Positions 27,581-37,096 of a stretch of 64,000 nucleotides of DNA are shown one piece after another. The notes beneath the pieces were generated by a model. That model made no database searches. It saw nothing but the letters and a program-made list of their open reading frames with translations, and had not been told where the DNA came from. Numbering within the stretch: position 1 is the first letter of the stretch; each line of letters begins with the position of its first letter. This DNA is from JABDEZ01 sp965276955. Its GTDB lineage: Bacteria; Bacteroidota; Bacteroidia; Chitinophagales; Chitinophagaceae. The position numbers were made by a program, and so were the translations under genes. The stretch lies in contig CBDIBP010000024.1 in NCBI GenBank assembly GCA_965276955.1, positions 1-64,000 of the forward strand. Direction: 5' to 3'.

Positions 27581-29284
27581 CTATTTTTTACCTTCCAGTA
27601 ACTTATGGTACTCACCACTTGGCTCCTGCAGCAAAGACAGCGCCTGTGCCAGATCTTTATCGTTCCGCAGGCTTTGGGCTATACGTCCGCGCTGGTAGTA
27701 GTAGCGCGATACTATCTCGCCTTCCAATACATGTGTTATCTCGTCTTTGTACTTTATAAGGTCTTGCTTCTTATCGTGCGATATTTTTGCCTGTAATGCA
27801 TCAAAAGCGGGTTTAGCATCTGTATAGTACTTTTCCTTTTCGGCTGTCTTTTTCAGGGAATCGAACGCGTCCTCTGTTTCCGTTTTGTAGGAGTAATCCT
27901 TATTATCCAGCCATTTTGTAAATGAGCTGTAGTCTGCATCTGTGATAGCAAATTCATTGGATGGCGCTATGGTAGCATGCTGGTGGGCATAATCGGAAGC
28001 GTAATCGAAGAAATAATTCTTGGTATACAACGTTATCACTATCTGGGCGATGGGGTCTTCTTTCAGTTTCACATCTGGCTCTACTCCGCCGCCACTGCGT
28101 ACTGTGCGGCCATTCTTCGTCTTGTAAGATATTTTAAGGGAATCGGGCACATAACCTACACTGCCATTAGGATTGCGGTGTGTATAGTCAAGCGCCTGTA
28201 TGCAGCGGCCGCTGGGGGTGTAATATTTTGCTATAGTAAGCTTCAGGCGGGCATTGTATCCTAATGGTCTTGTGGTTTGCACGAGACCTTTACCGTAAGA
28301 ACGTTCACCTATTATCACACCCCTGTCAAGGTCTTGCATAGTACCTGCTACTATTTCTGATGCAGAAGCTGATGAATGGTTGACAAGTATAGTAAGTGGT
28401 ATTTGTGTATCCCATGCAGCCCCGGCGGTTTTATACTCTTTGTCCATATCGGCCATTTTACCTTTGGTGCTTACCACCATCTGGCCGCGATCTACAAATA
28501 TGTTGCACACGTTCACAGCCTCATCGAGCAGGCCACCAGGATTGTTGCGCAGATCAAGCACTATGCCCTTCATGTTGGGGTTAGCTGTCTTTAAGCTATC
28601 AAATGCATTTCTTACCTGCCTGCCACAACCTTGTGTGAACTGTGTGAGGCGAACGTAACCAATATTTTTTTGCGGGCCCACAAAACCTGCGTAAGGCACA
28701 CTGCTCACTTCTATCTCGCCACGGGTTATTATTTTTGAGGAAACCACACCTGTATAAATATTTTTCACCTTCATGTTCACTTGTGTGCCGGGTGAACCTT
28801 TGAGGAGCAAGCTTATCTCGTCCATATTTTTGCCTTTCAGGGGCTGGTTACTTATAAATTCTATTAGGTCACCGGGATGAAGACCTGCTTTTTGTGCAGG
28901 GCTGTTCTCGTACACGTCGCCCACAAAAGTGTCATCGCCTTTTTTATGTATGTTGGCGCCTATACCACCGTACTTACCGGTGGTCATAAATTCATAGTCC
29001 TCAATGTCTGACTCTGTAATGTAGTTGGTATACGGGTCCAGGTCATCGAGCATGGCATCTATACCTACTTTTACAAGCTTGCCCGGTTCTATGGGGTCTA
29101 CATAGTAGGTGTTCAATTCTTTGAACAGTGTAGCAAAAATGTCGAGGTTCTTAGATATTTCGAAGTAAGAGTCATTTGTTTTGGCCTGCACGAATAGGAA
29201 GAAAACGCCAGTAACTAATACCCCGGCAATAAAACCTTTAGCTTTTAATATTTTTTGGACCACTTTTTTAACTGGTAACGGCAT
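27581..29284 (-). CDS. S41 family C-terminal processing peptidase
   Basis: A periplasmic serine protease of the CtpA/Prc family, 567 residues. Residues 18-35 form a hydrophobic signal or anchor (GFIAGVLVTGVFFLFVQA). A PDZ domain is at about 95-185 (GGIGANIHKKGDDTFVGDVY). The catalytic core has the Ser in NHSSASASEIVAGTM and the Lys in GERSYGKGLVQTTRPLG, the expected Ser-Lys pair. The C-terminal 150 residues are charged and helical, as in Bacteroidota homologues. These enzymes trim C-termini of envelope proteins. The gene stands alone, with 120-177 bp gaps on both sides. Confidence 0.9.
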   Translation of the reverse strand: MPLPVKKVVQKILKAKGFIAGVLVTGVFFLFVQAKTNDSYFEISKNLDIFATLFKELNTYYVDPIEPGKLVKVGIDAMLDDLDPYTNYITESDIEDYEFMTTGKYGGIGANIHKKGDDTFVGDVYENSPAQKAGLHPGDLIEFISNQPLKGKNMDEISLLLKGSPGTQVNMKVKNIYTGVVSSKIITRGEIEVSSVPYAGFVGPQKNIGYVRLTQFTQGCGRQVRNAFDSLKTANPNMKGIVLDLRNNPGGLLDEAVNVCNIFVDRGQMVVSTKGKMADMDKEYKTAGAAWDTQIPLTILVNHSSASASEIVAGTMQDLDRGVIIGERSYGKGLVQTTRPLGYNARLKLTIAKYYTPSGRCIQALDYTHRNPNGSVGYVPDSLKISYKTKNGRTVRSGGGVEPDVKLKEDPIAQIVITLYTKNYFFDYASDYAHQHATIAPSNEFAITDADYSSFTKWLDNKDYSYKTETEDAFDSLKKTAEKEKYYTDAKPAFDALQAKISHDKKQDLIKYKDEITHVLEGEIVSRYYYQRGRIAQSLRNDKDLAQALSLLQEPSGEYHKLLEGKK

Positions 29285-29461
29285 AGAGCTTATCCTTTGA
29301 GATAATTAATGTACGAAAATAACATTCGTAACGATGGCAAGGGCGAATTTTAACAATATATACAAAGTTTTTTGCCACCCTTTACGTCTTGCTACTGAAA
29401 GAAATAGGATAAATGTGCTCTATTTATTACTTATATTTAGCGTGTTTATGCTGTACGATCT

Positions 29462-30118
29462 ATGAAAAAAGCTGCCTACACCCTTTTATTTGCCATTATT
29501 TATTTACTCCCTTGTACCGCATGGTGTCAAAGAACGTTTGACGAGGGGGTGATAGTATATCATCTCACATTGAGCAGCAAGGATCTTTCTGATAAAAAAA
29601 GCTATGAAGGCACTTATACACTGACCCTAAAAGGCAAAATGATACGAAAAGAACTGCACGTAAGTAATGGTTATAACGATGTGGTGATAATGGATGGCAA
29701 TAAGAATAGCATGTATAGCCTGCAGATAGTTGGCGACAAAAAGTATGCTATACAACATAACATGGAGGAGCACCTTGCAAAACAAAAAAAATATGAAGGC
29801 TTCACCATTAAATACCTTGCCGACAAAAAGACCTATGGCGCCTACACCGCGCAAAAAGCACAGGTGAGGTATGCCAACGGCGAGACCTTCTCCCTATACG
29901 GTACTAAGGCGCTGCAACCTGGTTATGACCGTATCTATGACCGCCTGCCCGGAGCCGATTTCATACCTATGGAATTTGATATTAGTAATGAGCACAACAT
30001 TGTAATGCACTTTACTATAGAGACAATAGAATTGAAACCAGTAGAGAACTCCTATTTCAGGATACCTGCCGATTATAAAATGATAAGCTATGCGGAGTAT
30101 AAAGAGCTAAATAAATAA
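29462..30118 (+). CDS. Secreted protein of unknown function, DUF4412-like
   Basis: A 218-residue exported protein. Residues 1-23 are a signal peptide ending AWC-QR. The mature part runs EGVIVYHLTLSS, then a Lys-rich beta region with MIRKELHVSNGYNDVVIMDGN and the second-half pattern GTKALQPGYDRIYDRLPG. It resembles the periplasmic DUF4412 group in layout (an imported lipid- or metal-reporting beta protein), but I cannot confirm the family. The LRR protein starts 35 bp downstream on the same strand and is also secreted, so the two may be cotranscribed. Confidence 0.6.
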   Translation: MKKAAYTLLFAIIYLLPCTAWCQRTFDEGVIVYHLTLSSKDLSDKKSYEGTYTLTLKGKMIRKELHVSNGYNDVVIMDGNKNSMYSLQIVGDKKYAIQHNMEEHLAKQKKYEGFTIKYLADKKTYGAYTAQKAQVRYANGETFSLYGTKALQPGYDRIYDRLPGADFIPMEFDISNEHNIVMHFTIETIELKPVENSYFRIPADYKMISYAEYKELNK

Positions 30119-30152
30119 TTTAACAGGAATTTAAAATGTCGTAAATTCACAT

Positions 30153-31007
30153 ATGAATACGCGAAGAATTATACCTACCCTCTGCCTGCTACTTCTTTGC
30201 ACCTATGCAGCCCAGGCCACTAAAGTCTATACAGACACCAATAAGGCTTTGGAAAACCCCAACGATGTGCGAGCATTAAAGCTCACCTTTAGCCGCCTGA
30301 CAAGTATACCGTATGTGATAACACAGTTCCCCAACCTGGAAGAGCTGGACCTGAGCAATAACCAGATAACCGAATTGCCCCCATTCCTGTTCACCTGTAC
30401 CAAGCTGAAGAAATTGAACCTGTTTCGCAATAAGGTGCAAACAATACCCGGCCACATTGCCTACCTAAGCAACCTGGAAAGCCTGGTGATGGGATATAAC
30501 AAACTAACTGTACTCCCAGACTCCCTTTGTTACCTCACCCATATGAAATACCTGAATTTTACGGGCAATTATATCGAGCAATTGCCTGCTGCTATTGGCA
30601 ATATGGCACACCTGGAAAAACTGGTGGTATCTTACAATGAACTGGAAACGCTACCAAACAGCCTGATGCAATGCCGGAACATGATGCACCTGGATATTGG
30701 CAACAATAAACTGGGCGAACTGCCCAAAGAAATAGGCAACCTGAACAAGATGGCTTTTTTGTACCTGCCCTACAACCGGCTGGACAATATACCCGCATCT
30801 ATAGGCAACTGCGCCATGCTGCAGGAACTTGATGTAGTGAACTGCGGTGTGCTGAAACTTCCAGACGAATTATCTCAGCTGATGAACCTTGAGGATGTGT
30901 ATATTGACAATCATGTTATCAGTTTTTATCAAAACCCAATAATGCGTACCCGCCAAAGGATACATGTGGTAGATGGTGGCACTTTCCCATACCGGTCGTC
31001 TCAATAG
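30153..31007 (+). CDS. Secreted leucine-rich repeat protein
   Basis: A 284-residue exported protein made almost entirely of leucine-rich repeats. After a signal peptide (residues 1-22, ending AQA-TK) about eight repeats of roughly 23 residues follow the pattern LxxLxLSxNxLxxLPxxI, for example LEELDLSNNQITELPPFLF, LKKLNLFRNKVQTIPGHI and MMHLDIGNNKLGELPKEI. This is the small Shoc2/RSU1-like LRR class that binds proteins. No enzymatic domain, lipobox or T9SS sorting domain was seen, so it is probably periplasmic. A strong terminator follows at 31031. Confidence 0.85.
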   Translation: MNTRRIIPTLCLLLLCTYAAQATKVYTDTNKALENPNDVRALKLTFSRLTSIPYVITQFPNLEELDLSNNQITELPPFLFTCTKLKKLNLFRNKVQTIPGHIAYLSNLESLVMGYNKLTVLPDSLCYLTHMKYLNFTGNYIEQLPAAIGNMAHLEKLVVSYNELETLPNSLMQCRNMMHLDIGNNKLGELPKEIGNLNKMAFLYLPYNRLDNIPASIGNCAMLQELDVVNCGVLKLPDELSQLMNLEDVYIDNHVISFYQNPIMRTRQRIHVVDGGTFPYRSSQ

Positions 31008-31030
31008 CAAGTCACCCCACTAAGCTAAAT

Positions 31031-31074
31031 AAAAAAGAGAGGCTCAACTGACCATCAGTGGAGCCTCTCTTTTT
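31031..31074. terminator. Bidirectional terminator after the LRR gene
   Basis: AAAAAGAGAGGCTC pairs with GAGCCTCTCTTTTT around a 15-base loop. T-tracts on both strands let it serve the LRR gene (+) and the convergent SGNH lipoprotein gene (-). Confidence 0.85.
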
Positions 31075-31089
31075 AAAATCTGGGTGACG

Positions 31090-32403
31090 TTATGGGAAAC
31101 GTACCCCAGGATACTTATTCGCATCAATAGAAGGTATGGTAGCCTTGTACTGAGTATTTATGTTCTGTATAATGAAGTTGGCAGCAAGTGCATAGCCACG
31201 TGGAGTAAGGTGCACACCATCGAGCGAGAACGCACCGCCGGTAACAAATGTGGCATTGTACGCTGCACCATTGAACGTGATGCCTGTTGTCAATGTTTTC
31301 AGGTAGCTATTCATATCTACATAGGCCAGTTTGTGTGCTGTAGCAGCGGCTTGTATAGTGGCATTGTAGGCGGTGGTGGCTGCCTTTACATTACTCACTT
31401 CTTCACTGGTCAGCACATATTTGCTGGGTATTGGTTTCAAGCTGCCCCAGCCTGCACAGGTAAGAGAGTCTTGAGGCACGGTAAGCAATATATACTCGCC
31501 TGTTTGTATCTGCTTCATATTGCCCGCATGGTCTTGTACCACAAAGTTGTTGGCGCCTGCGGCAAAATGAATACCATTAAAGCCGCCATAGGCAGCATTT
31601 AAAGAATCGGCCTGGCCTTGGCGCAGCGCCAATGCATTGATAGGCACAGTGGTAAAGAATGGTATGGCTGTAACATCTGGTATATTCATTAGCGCGCCCT
31701 TAGCACCATTTGCTGTAAGGGAATCGATAACGATATTGTATGCAGCATCAAAAAATGCCGGTGCAGAAACATCTCCTGGATTTGTACCAGGGTCGGCACC
31801 CACTCCGCCACCAGTAGCGTATAGCAGCACATCGTTATTGCCCAGCCAGCAGGTGAAGAATGTTGCCTTTATGCGTAGTGCTTCATCCAGCGGACGTGCG
31901 GCAGGGTTAGCAAAAAAACGTTTTGCATAAGGCACACCTGAGGCACTTGCAAGTAGGGCGTAGCCCGGTATAATATAATCTATACAGCGTATGCCAGGTA
32001 CACCCACGTTATTAAAAGGTCCTTGCGAGGCAATGCTCACAGTATCGGCCCAGTTGACGGGCTGTGGATATGGCACTGGCCCGAGTGAGGTAACGCCAGC
32101 ACACGAAGTAGACATACCCAATACTAACTTTTGCGTAGGGAGGCCCACATCGCTCATCAGTAGTGGTTGCTTGAAAGCGCCACCGCCAACAAGCTTGAAT
32201 TGCTCTGAAAGGCGCTCGGGATATGAATTTTGCTGGCCGGTGAGGTAAAGCGAATTATCTGCATAGCCTGCAGTAAGGGAATTGCCCACCGCCAGGTATA
32301 CGCTAAAGTCTGCCGTGCCTGCTGATGCTGTTGCTGTTTTAAGGTCTGGTTTGCAGGCCGCTACGGATAATACCAACAACCCTGCTATATATATCTTCTT
32401 CAT
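31090..32403 (-). CDS. SGNH/GDSL-like hydrolase lipoprotein
   Basis: A 437-residue lipoprotein of the SGNH hydrolase superfamily. The lipobox LSVAAC gives lipidated Cys17. Block I is AVGNSLTAGYAD with the nucleophile Ser (GNSL in place of GDSL), block III is WLGNNDVLLYA with the oxyanion Asn, and the C-terminal block V is DGVHLTPRGYALAANF with Asp and His. It should be an esterase or lipase facing the periplasm or cell surface. The ATG at 32403 is used; the open frame reaches 32436 but the signal peptide begins at MKKIYIAGLL. A FadL-like porin gene ends 22 bp upstream on the same strand, which suggests joint uptake and cleavage of fatty esters. Confidence 0.85.
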   Translation of the reverse strand: MKKIYIAGLLVLSVAACKPDLKTATASAGTADFSVYLAVGNSLTAGYADNSLYLTGQQNSYPERLSEQFKLVGGGAFKQPLLMSDVGLPTQKLVLGMSTSCAGVTSLGPVPYPQPVNWADTVSIASQGPFNNVGVPGIRCIDYIIPGYALLASASGVPYAKRFFANPAARPLDEALRIKATFFTCWLGNNDVLLYATGGGVGADPGTNPGDVSAPAFFDAAYNIVIDSLTANGAKGALMNIPDVTAIPFFTTVPINALALRQGQADSLNAAYGGFNGIHFAAGANNFVVQDHAGNMKQIQTGEYILLTVPQDSLTCAGWGSLKPIPSKYVLTSEEVSNVKAATTAYNATIQAAATAHKLAYVDMNSYLKTLTTGITFNGAAYNATFVTGGAFSLDGVHLTPRGYALAANFIIQNINTQYKATIPSIDANKYPGVRFP

Positions 32404-32425
32404 AATTTTCTGTTTTTTAGGAGGG

Positions 32426-33655
32426 TTAGAAATCATACGATACGCCTATGCCTGGTGTAAGGGCCTTAGTTTGGTAAGTGCCATTGAAACCACCAAAATC
32501 GTAAGTGGAATTTCTCTTGGCTGTAGTGGTATATTCCAACGCTGCCATCACATATATTTTGTGTACGGGCCTGTAGGTGAGGCCACAGGTAAGCACTATA
32601 CGGTCAGCATCGGGCAGCTCGGGCGATACATAGCCATCGCGTACCGGGGTGGGGTCGTAAGCGGCGCCTGCCATTACATTAAATTTCTTGCCCAGCTCGT
32701 AGCTGCCACCCAGCCTTACGGCCACGGTGTTCTGATACAAACGTGGTGCGTGCTGATCTTGCAGTTGTGCAGTGTGCTGGCTAAAATTGAACTTCAGTGA
32801 GTCGTAAGCACTCCAGCCTATAAAGTTGACATCTAATTGCAAGGTGAGCCTTTGTATGGGACGGTACCCTACACCGATAGAAGCAACCTCTGGCAATGGA
32901 AGCGTTGCAGAGAAGTTGGTATTCGGGAACGATGACGATAACGATGACGGAACAGTGAAATTAGCATTGCCTGACTTCACCTTCATATCTACCCGTGAGC
33001 GGTAAGTGAGACCGAACTGGAGTTTGTCTGTCGCTTTAAGCTGTATGCCCAGGTTGTACCCGGTGCCCTGTGCATTTCCCTTCAGGTCTGCCTGGCCGTC
33101 TGTGCCATTTTCATTGGTCACCGGTAGCGCCTTTTTGAAATCGAGGTTGCCAAATGCATATATGAAACCACCACCTACAGATACTATATCATTTATACGG
33201 TAGCTAACGGTAGGCTGCACAAAGATGCTTTGCAGGTATATAGACTCCGCCAGGTACTTACCAGCCCAGTTATTATCCCATGTAAGGCCGCTGCCGAAAG
33301 GGGTATACACACCCAGGCCCAGTGCCAGTTTGCTTCCCTTTTTTATAGGCCCACCCACATATGCATTGAAAGGATAGAATTGTTGCGACTTTGTAGTGGC
33401 CGTTGTGCCGGTAGCAGATGATGCATATTGAACGGTGGGTATTATCATTAGTCCGCTTACGTTTGCCTGCACACCCTCTAAGCGGGCAAGGCCGCCGGGG
33501 TTATAAAATATGGTAGCAGCATCCCATGGCCATGCGGTGCCGCTGCCGCCCATGGCCAGTTGTCTTAGTCCCTGCAGATTTAGCTGGTAGCCTGCGCCAA
33601 AACTTGTTCCAGCGAACAAGGATAGTGCAGCCACGCTTAAAAAGATCTTCTTCAT
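32426..33655 (-). CDS. OmpP1/FadL-type outer membrane transporter
   Basis: A 409-residue outer-membrane beta-barrel of the FadL/OmpP1/TodX family that lets long-chain fatty acids or other hydrophobic molecules pass. Residues 1-20 are the signal peptide (ending SFG-AG). The N-terminal hatch pattern is seen in LQGLRQLAMGGSGTAWPWDA, then IFYNPGGLARL, the typical FadL motif. The C-terminus TPGIGVSYDF ends in Phe, as needed for barrel assembly. The esterase lipoprotein follows 22 bp downstream. This two-gene unit recurs in Bacteroidota and links transport to surface hydrolysis. Confidence 0.9.
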   Translation of the reverse strand: MKKIFLSVAALSLFAGTSFGAGYQLNLQGLRQLAMGGSGTAWPWDAATIFYNPGGLARLEGVQANVSGLMIIPTVQYASSATGTTATTKSQQFYPFNAYVGGPIKKGSKLALGLGVYTPFGSGLTWDNNWAGKYLAESIYLQSIFVQPTVSYRINDIVSVGGGFIYAFGNLDFKKALPVTNENGTDGQADLKGNAQGTGYNLGIQLKATDKLQFGLTYRSRVDMKVKSGNANFTVPSSLSSSFPNTNFSATLPLPEVASIGVGYRPIQRLTLQLDVNFIGWSAYDSLKFNFSQHTAQLQDQHAPRLYQNTVAVRLGGSYELGKKFNVMAGAAYDPTPVRDGYVSPELPDADRIVLTCGLTYRPVHKIYVMAALEYTTTAKRNSTYDFGGFNGTYQTKALTPGIGVSYDF

Positions 33656-33769
33656 GCTCTGATAATTTTAGATAAATGACAATGAGCCAATGTTAATTTA
33701 ATATTAAGGTAGAACTATTGATCAACAATAGCAATAAGAGTTATCTATACGCGGCTACTAAAAGGGTTA

Positions 33770-34462
33770 TCAATTGGCTATGCCTATTGTAGCTATACTT
33801 ACCCGCACATTGCTGGTAGTTGTAAATGCCAGTGCGCAGGCCTCTAAGGTGGCGCCGGTGGTAAGTACGTCGTCCAGCAACAATACATGTTGCGCACTGC
33901 CCAGCCTGTCTTTGCGTACTGTAAAAGCATTTTGCATATTGGCCAGCCGTTGTGCACGTGTTTTTTGGGTTTGGCTTTCGGTATGGCGGTTGCGCAGCAG
34001 TGCATCTTTTATTACGGGCTTCCCCAGCACTTCTGCTATGCCAGCAGCTATCACTACGCTTTGGTTGTAGCCCCTTACTCTTTCTTTGCGGGGGTGCAGG
34101 GGCACTGCTATCACGGCATCTATCTCGTTTATCCATGCAGCGGTCTGCAGCTCTGTGCCAAACTGCCTGCCAAGGTATGTGCCTATGTCTTTCCTGTTCT
34201 TGTACTTAAGGCCATGCAGCAGGTGTTGCAGCAAGCCATCGTTAGTGAAGTGCGCGAACGATGTAGCATACGCAAATGGCAGCCTGCCCGCAAAGCGTCG
34301 GGCGGTCTCATTATCAGACACATCATGATAACCAGTAAGAGGCAGCAACATGTGGCAATGCAGGCACAATACGTCCTCACCTGCCAGCAAAGGCTTGTTG
34401 CACCCATAACACAAGTTGGGGTAGAACAGATGCAGCAACCCTTGCTTTAGCGCCTCTAACAT
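33770..34462 (-). CDS. ComF family phosphoribosyltransferase-like protein
   Basis: A 230-residue ComF/GntX-type protein. The N-terminal zinc finger has Cys18, Cys21, Cys33 and Cys36 (LCYGC, then LCLHC). The C-terminal phosphoribosyltransferase-like domain carries the PRPP motif VLLLDDVLTTGATLEA near residue 195, preceded by VPLHPRKERVRGYNQS. ComF is needed for DNA uptake in competent bacteria; whether this organism is competent cannot be judged here. The start at 34462 (MLEALKQGLLHLFYPNLC) is normal. Aminopeptidase P lies upstream on the same strand. Confidence 0.9.
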   Translation of the reverse strand: MLEALKQGLLHLFYPNLCYGCNKPLLAGEDVLCLHCHMLLPLTGYHDVSDNETARRFAGRLPFAYATSFAHFTNDGLLQHLLHGLKYKNRKDIGTYLGRQFGTELQTAAWINEIDAVIAVPLHPRKERVRGYNQSVVIAAGIAEVLGKPVIKDALLRNRHTESQTQKTRAQRLANMQNAFTVRKDRLGSAQHVLLLDDVLTTGATLEACALAFTTTSNVRVSIATIGIAN

Positions 34463-34535
34463 TATATACGGTTTAGTAATAAAATTGCATAAGATCTATA
34501 CCACGGTAGTTGGGTTTATAGATCGTACGCCCCTT

Positions 34536-35825
34536 TTATTTGCTCATTGCGGCCTCTATCTCTTCCACAGTTATCGGTATGTTTTTGAACAGGTCTTCAT
34601 TGCCATCTTTTGTTATCCATATATTGTTCTCTATACGGATGCCCATTTGCTCCTGCTCTATATATATGCCGGGCTCTATGGTAAATAGCATGCCTTCTTT
34701 TACTTCTTCTGTATAGCTGCCGGAATCGTGTACCACAAGGCCCAGGTGATGGGTGACGCCGTGATAAAAATACTTTTTGAAAGCAGGGTTCTCCGGATCC
34801 TGGTTCTTGATGTCCTCTGCAGTTATGAGGCCTATTTTCACCAATTGCTTTTCCATCTCTTCGTTGATGGCCTTCACATAGTCTGGGAAAAGGATGCCGG
34901 GCTTTAATATACTTTTGCCATAGTTGTGCACTGCAAGGCAGGCTTCGTACACTTCTTTCTGCCGTGGGGTGAACTTACCATTTACCGGTATAGTGCGGGT
35001 AAGGTCAGCATTGTAATTGCCGTACTGTGCACCAAAGTCCATTAGTATCAGTTCGCCATCCTTACATACCTCATTGTTCTCGGTATAGTGCAGCGTACGG
35101 GCTCTGTCGCCGCTGGCTATTATAGGGTCGTAGGCATAGCCAGTAGCCCTGTTTCTAATGAACTCATGTATCACTTCTGCCTCTATCTGGTATTCCATAA
35201 CCCCAGGCTTCACAAATTGCAGCACACGGTTCAGCGCTTGGTGGGTTATATCTACAGCCGTTCGTACTACATCTATCTCTGCGGTAGTTTTTATGGGCCT
35301 CAATTGTTTGGTTATTTGTGCAGCACGCTCATAGTGGTGCAGCGGGTATTGCTTCATGATGCTGTGCACGAACTCAAGATCCAGGCGTGGCAGCTCTGTA
35401 TCCCGGCGGTTGTGCTCGTTGGTGTTCAGGTACACATGGTCTGCACTGTTCATCATCACCTGCAGCATAGCATCCAGCCCATCCAGCCACTGCACATTGC
35501 TGATGCCCGATATAGCTGTAGCTTCATTTTTGCGCAGCTTATGGCCTACCCATTTTTCAAGGTGGTCATTTGGGCGCAGCAGTACCAATACCTCACGGGC
35601 GCTTTTATCCGGATTATCAGGGTACAGTATCACCAATGTTTTTTCCTGCACTATACCACTCAGCCATATTATGTCGGCATCGGGCTTATAAGTATAAGCC
35701 CCATCGCCACTTTGCGGTATAGTAAGGCTTGCATGAAAAATGGCCACTGAGTTAGGTGTCATTTTCTCTATAAAACGCTGACGGTTTTGCGCGAATAATG
35801 CAGTTGGTATAGCGGTGTACTTCAT
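34536..35825 (-). CDS. pepP: Xaa-Pro aminopeptidase (aminopeptidase P)
   Basis: A dinuclear-metal peptidase that removes the N-terminal residue before proline, 429 residues. The N-terminal domain (1-170) is the AMP_N type (FHASLTIPQSGDGAYTYKP, then DIIWLSGI). The pita-bread catalytic domain has all metal ligands: two Asp in DFGAQYGNYNADLTR, His in HGVTHHLGLVVHD, Glu in TIEPGIYI and Glu in IRIENNI. Length fits PepP instead of the shorter PepQ or methionine aminopeptidase. It is cytoplasmic, with no signal peptide. ComF follows downstream on the same strand, with 73 bp between. Confidence 0.9.
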   Translation of the reverse strand: MKYTAIPTALFAQNRQRFIEKMTPNSVAIFHASLTIPQSGDGAYTYKPDADIIWLSGIVQEKTLVILYPDNPDKSAREVLVLLRPNDHLEKWVGHKLRKNEATAISGISNVQWLDGLDAMLQVMMNSADHVYLNTNEHNRRDTELPRLDLEFVHSIMKQYPLHHYERAAQITKQLRPIKTTAEIDVVRTAVDITHQALNRVLQFVKPGVMEYQIEAEVIHEFIRNRATGYAYDPIIASGDRARTLHYTENNEVCKDGELILMDFGAQYGNYNADLTRTIPVNGKFTPRQKEVYEACLAVHNYGKSILKPGILFPDYVKAINEEMEKQLVKIGLITAEDIKNQDPENPAFKKYFYHGVTHHLGLVVHDSGSYTEEVKEGMLFTIEPGIYIEQEQMGIRIENNIWITKDGNEDLFKNIPITVEEIEAAMSK

Positions 35826-36100
35826 ACTGATGGTTGGAATAATAAGGATGTGAAAGTACGAGTTACGGAGAGGTTGCCAAAACGAACTACTACCTTTTTT
35901 ATTCGGTTGTCTCAGTACGCACTTGAAGGAAATATATTAACGATCTTCATTTAAATAATTAAAAAATATTTAATTACCGTATTTTAACGATTTGAGAAGG
36001 TAGTAATATCTTTCATATAAAAAACGGTGTTTTTACGGATGCAAATTTCGGGAGATGACTAATTTCACCCTATTATTTTAAACCAAATCAAAACCTAAAA

Positions 36101-36391
36101 ATGTCTGGAGAATTCATTGCACTAACTGATGCACAACGTATAATAGGGCGCTTAAAGCCTGATGCAAATACCTACTATGTAGACATGCCTAATCTGAAGG
36201 CATATATAGACCAATGCAATGCTGATCAGGTTTACATTCAAAAAGGCATCAATGATGACTATTCTGAAACATTGGTCATCACTTGCTATAAAGGTGGCAT
36301 ACCTGTATATTTTAATGATGGCGCCGGGAACCTGAGTGTATTAGAGCATATCCAGCAGCCACCAACAAGTATCCCTACGCAAGATATATAA
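36101..36391 (+). CDS. Small uncharacterised protein heading a sensor operon
   Basis: A 96-residue soluble protein that I do not recognise. It has mixed strand and helix (LTDAQRIIGRLKPDANTYYV, then a Cys in QCNADQVYIQKG and a second in VITCYKGG) and no signal peptide. The ATG follows an A-rich leader. Three genes follow on the same strand with gaps of 21 bp or less or overlaps: a membrane protein, a histidine kinase and its response regulator. I infer it is part of that signalling unit. Confidence 0.55.
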   Translation: MSGEFIALTDAQRIIGRLKPDANTYYVDMPNLKAYIDQCNADQVYIQKGINDDYSETLVITCYKGGIPVYFNDGAGNLSVLEHIQQPPTSIPTQDI

Positions 36392-36412
36392 TTACATTAA
36401 TTTTAAGGAATT

Positions 36413-37096
36413 ATGGAAGCAAACGCAATATGGAATATAGTTGCAAAACTACAATATTTCTATTATGCCGTAATTTCATTTAATGTTATTGTAGGGGCTA
36501 TATACTATACAAGGATGGACACGCCATTAAAACTGTTTTTCCTTTTCTTAGTAGTTATGTACCTTAATGAAATAGTATGCCTTTTTTTTATAGAAAAACA
36601 TAATGTCATTTCGGCTGTTTCTCATGTATATAGCATTTTTGAGCTTGCCCTTATCAGTATATACTTCTTTTATACCGTACTTGAAAAACCCCAAAAGTTG
36701 CTGGTAATTGCAACATTTATCACCAGTGCATTGATCGGAGTAGCCGATCTTGCCATTCAAAAAATTGACACTTATAACAGTTACATGCTGGTGATAGAAT
36801 GTCTTATCATTTGTCCGCAAGCATTATATGTTCTATACAAATTTTCTGATAGTGAGGATATTTTGAAATTTTCAGAGTATCCTCATTTTTATGTATGGCG
36901 CAGCCTGCTGGTGTTGTGGTCGGTCACGTTCTTTTATTGGACATTCAGACATTATTTAAAAGGGACGAACAGATTTCCAATGATAGTATTATACTACACT
37001 TTATTTAATGTGCTTGTATATATCCCTATAGGATATGCTTTTTTGAAATTACGGGCCAAGTCCGCTCCATTACCAGCTAATAGCAGTAAATATTGA
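36413..37096 (+). CDS. Multi-pass membrane protein, possible sensor of the adjacent two-component system
   Basis: A 227-residue inner-membrane protein with about seven hydrophobic segments (for example FFLFLVVMYLNEIVCLFF, ALISIYFFYTVL and YTLFNVLVYIPIGYAFL). No soluble domain larger than about 25 residues is present. The family is not recognised. The next gene, a histidine kinase with only one membrane helix, begins with a TTG overlapping this gene's TGA by 4 bp, so translation is probably coupled. The arrangement suggests this protein supplies the membrane sensing part for the kinase. Confidence 0.6.
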   Translation: MEANAIWNIVAKLQYFYYAVISFNVIVGAIYYTRMDTPLKLFFLFLVVMYLNEIVCLFFIEKHNVISAVSHVYSIFELALISIYFFYTVLEKPQKLLVIATFITSALIGVADLAIQKIDTYNSYMLVIECLIICPQALYVLYKFSDSEDILKFSEYPHFYVWRSLLVLWSVTFFYWTFRHYLKGTNRFPMIVLYYTLFNVLVYIPIGYAFLKLRAKSAPLPANSSKY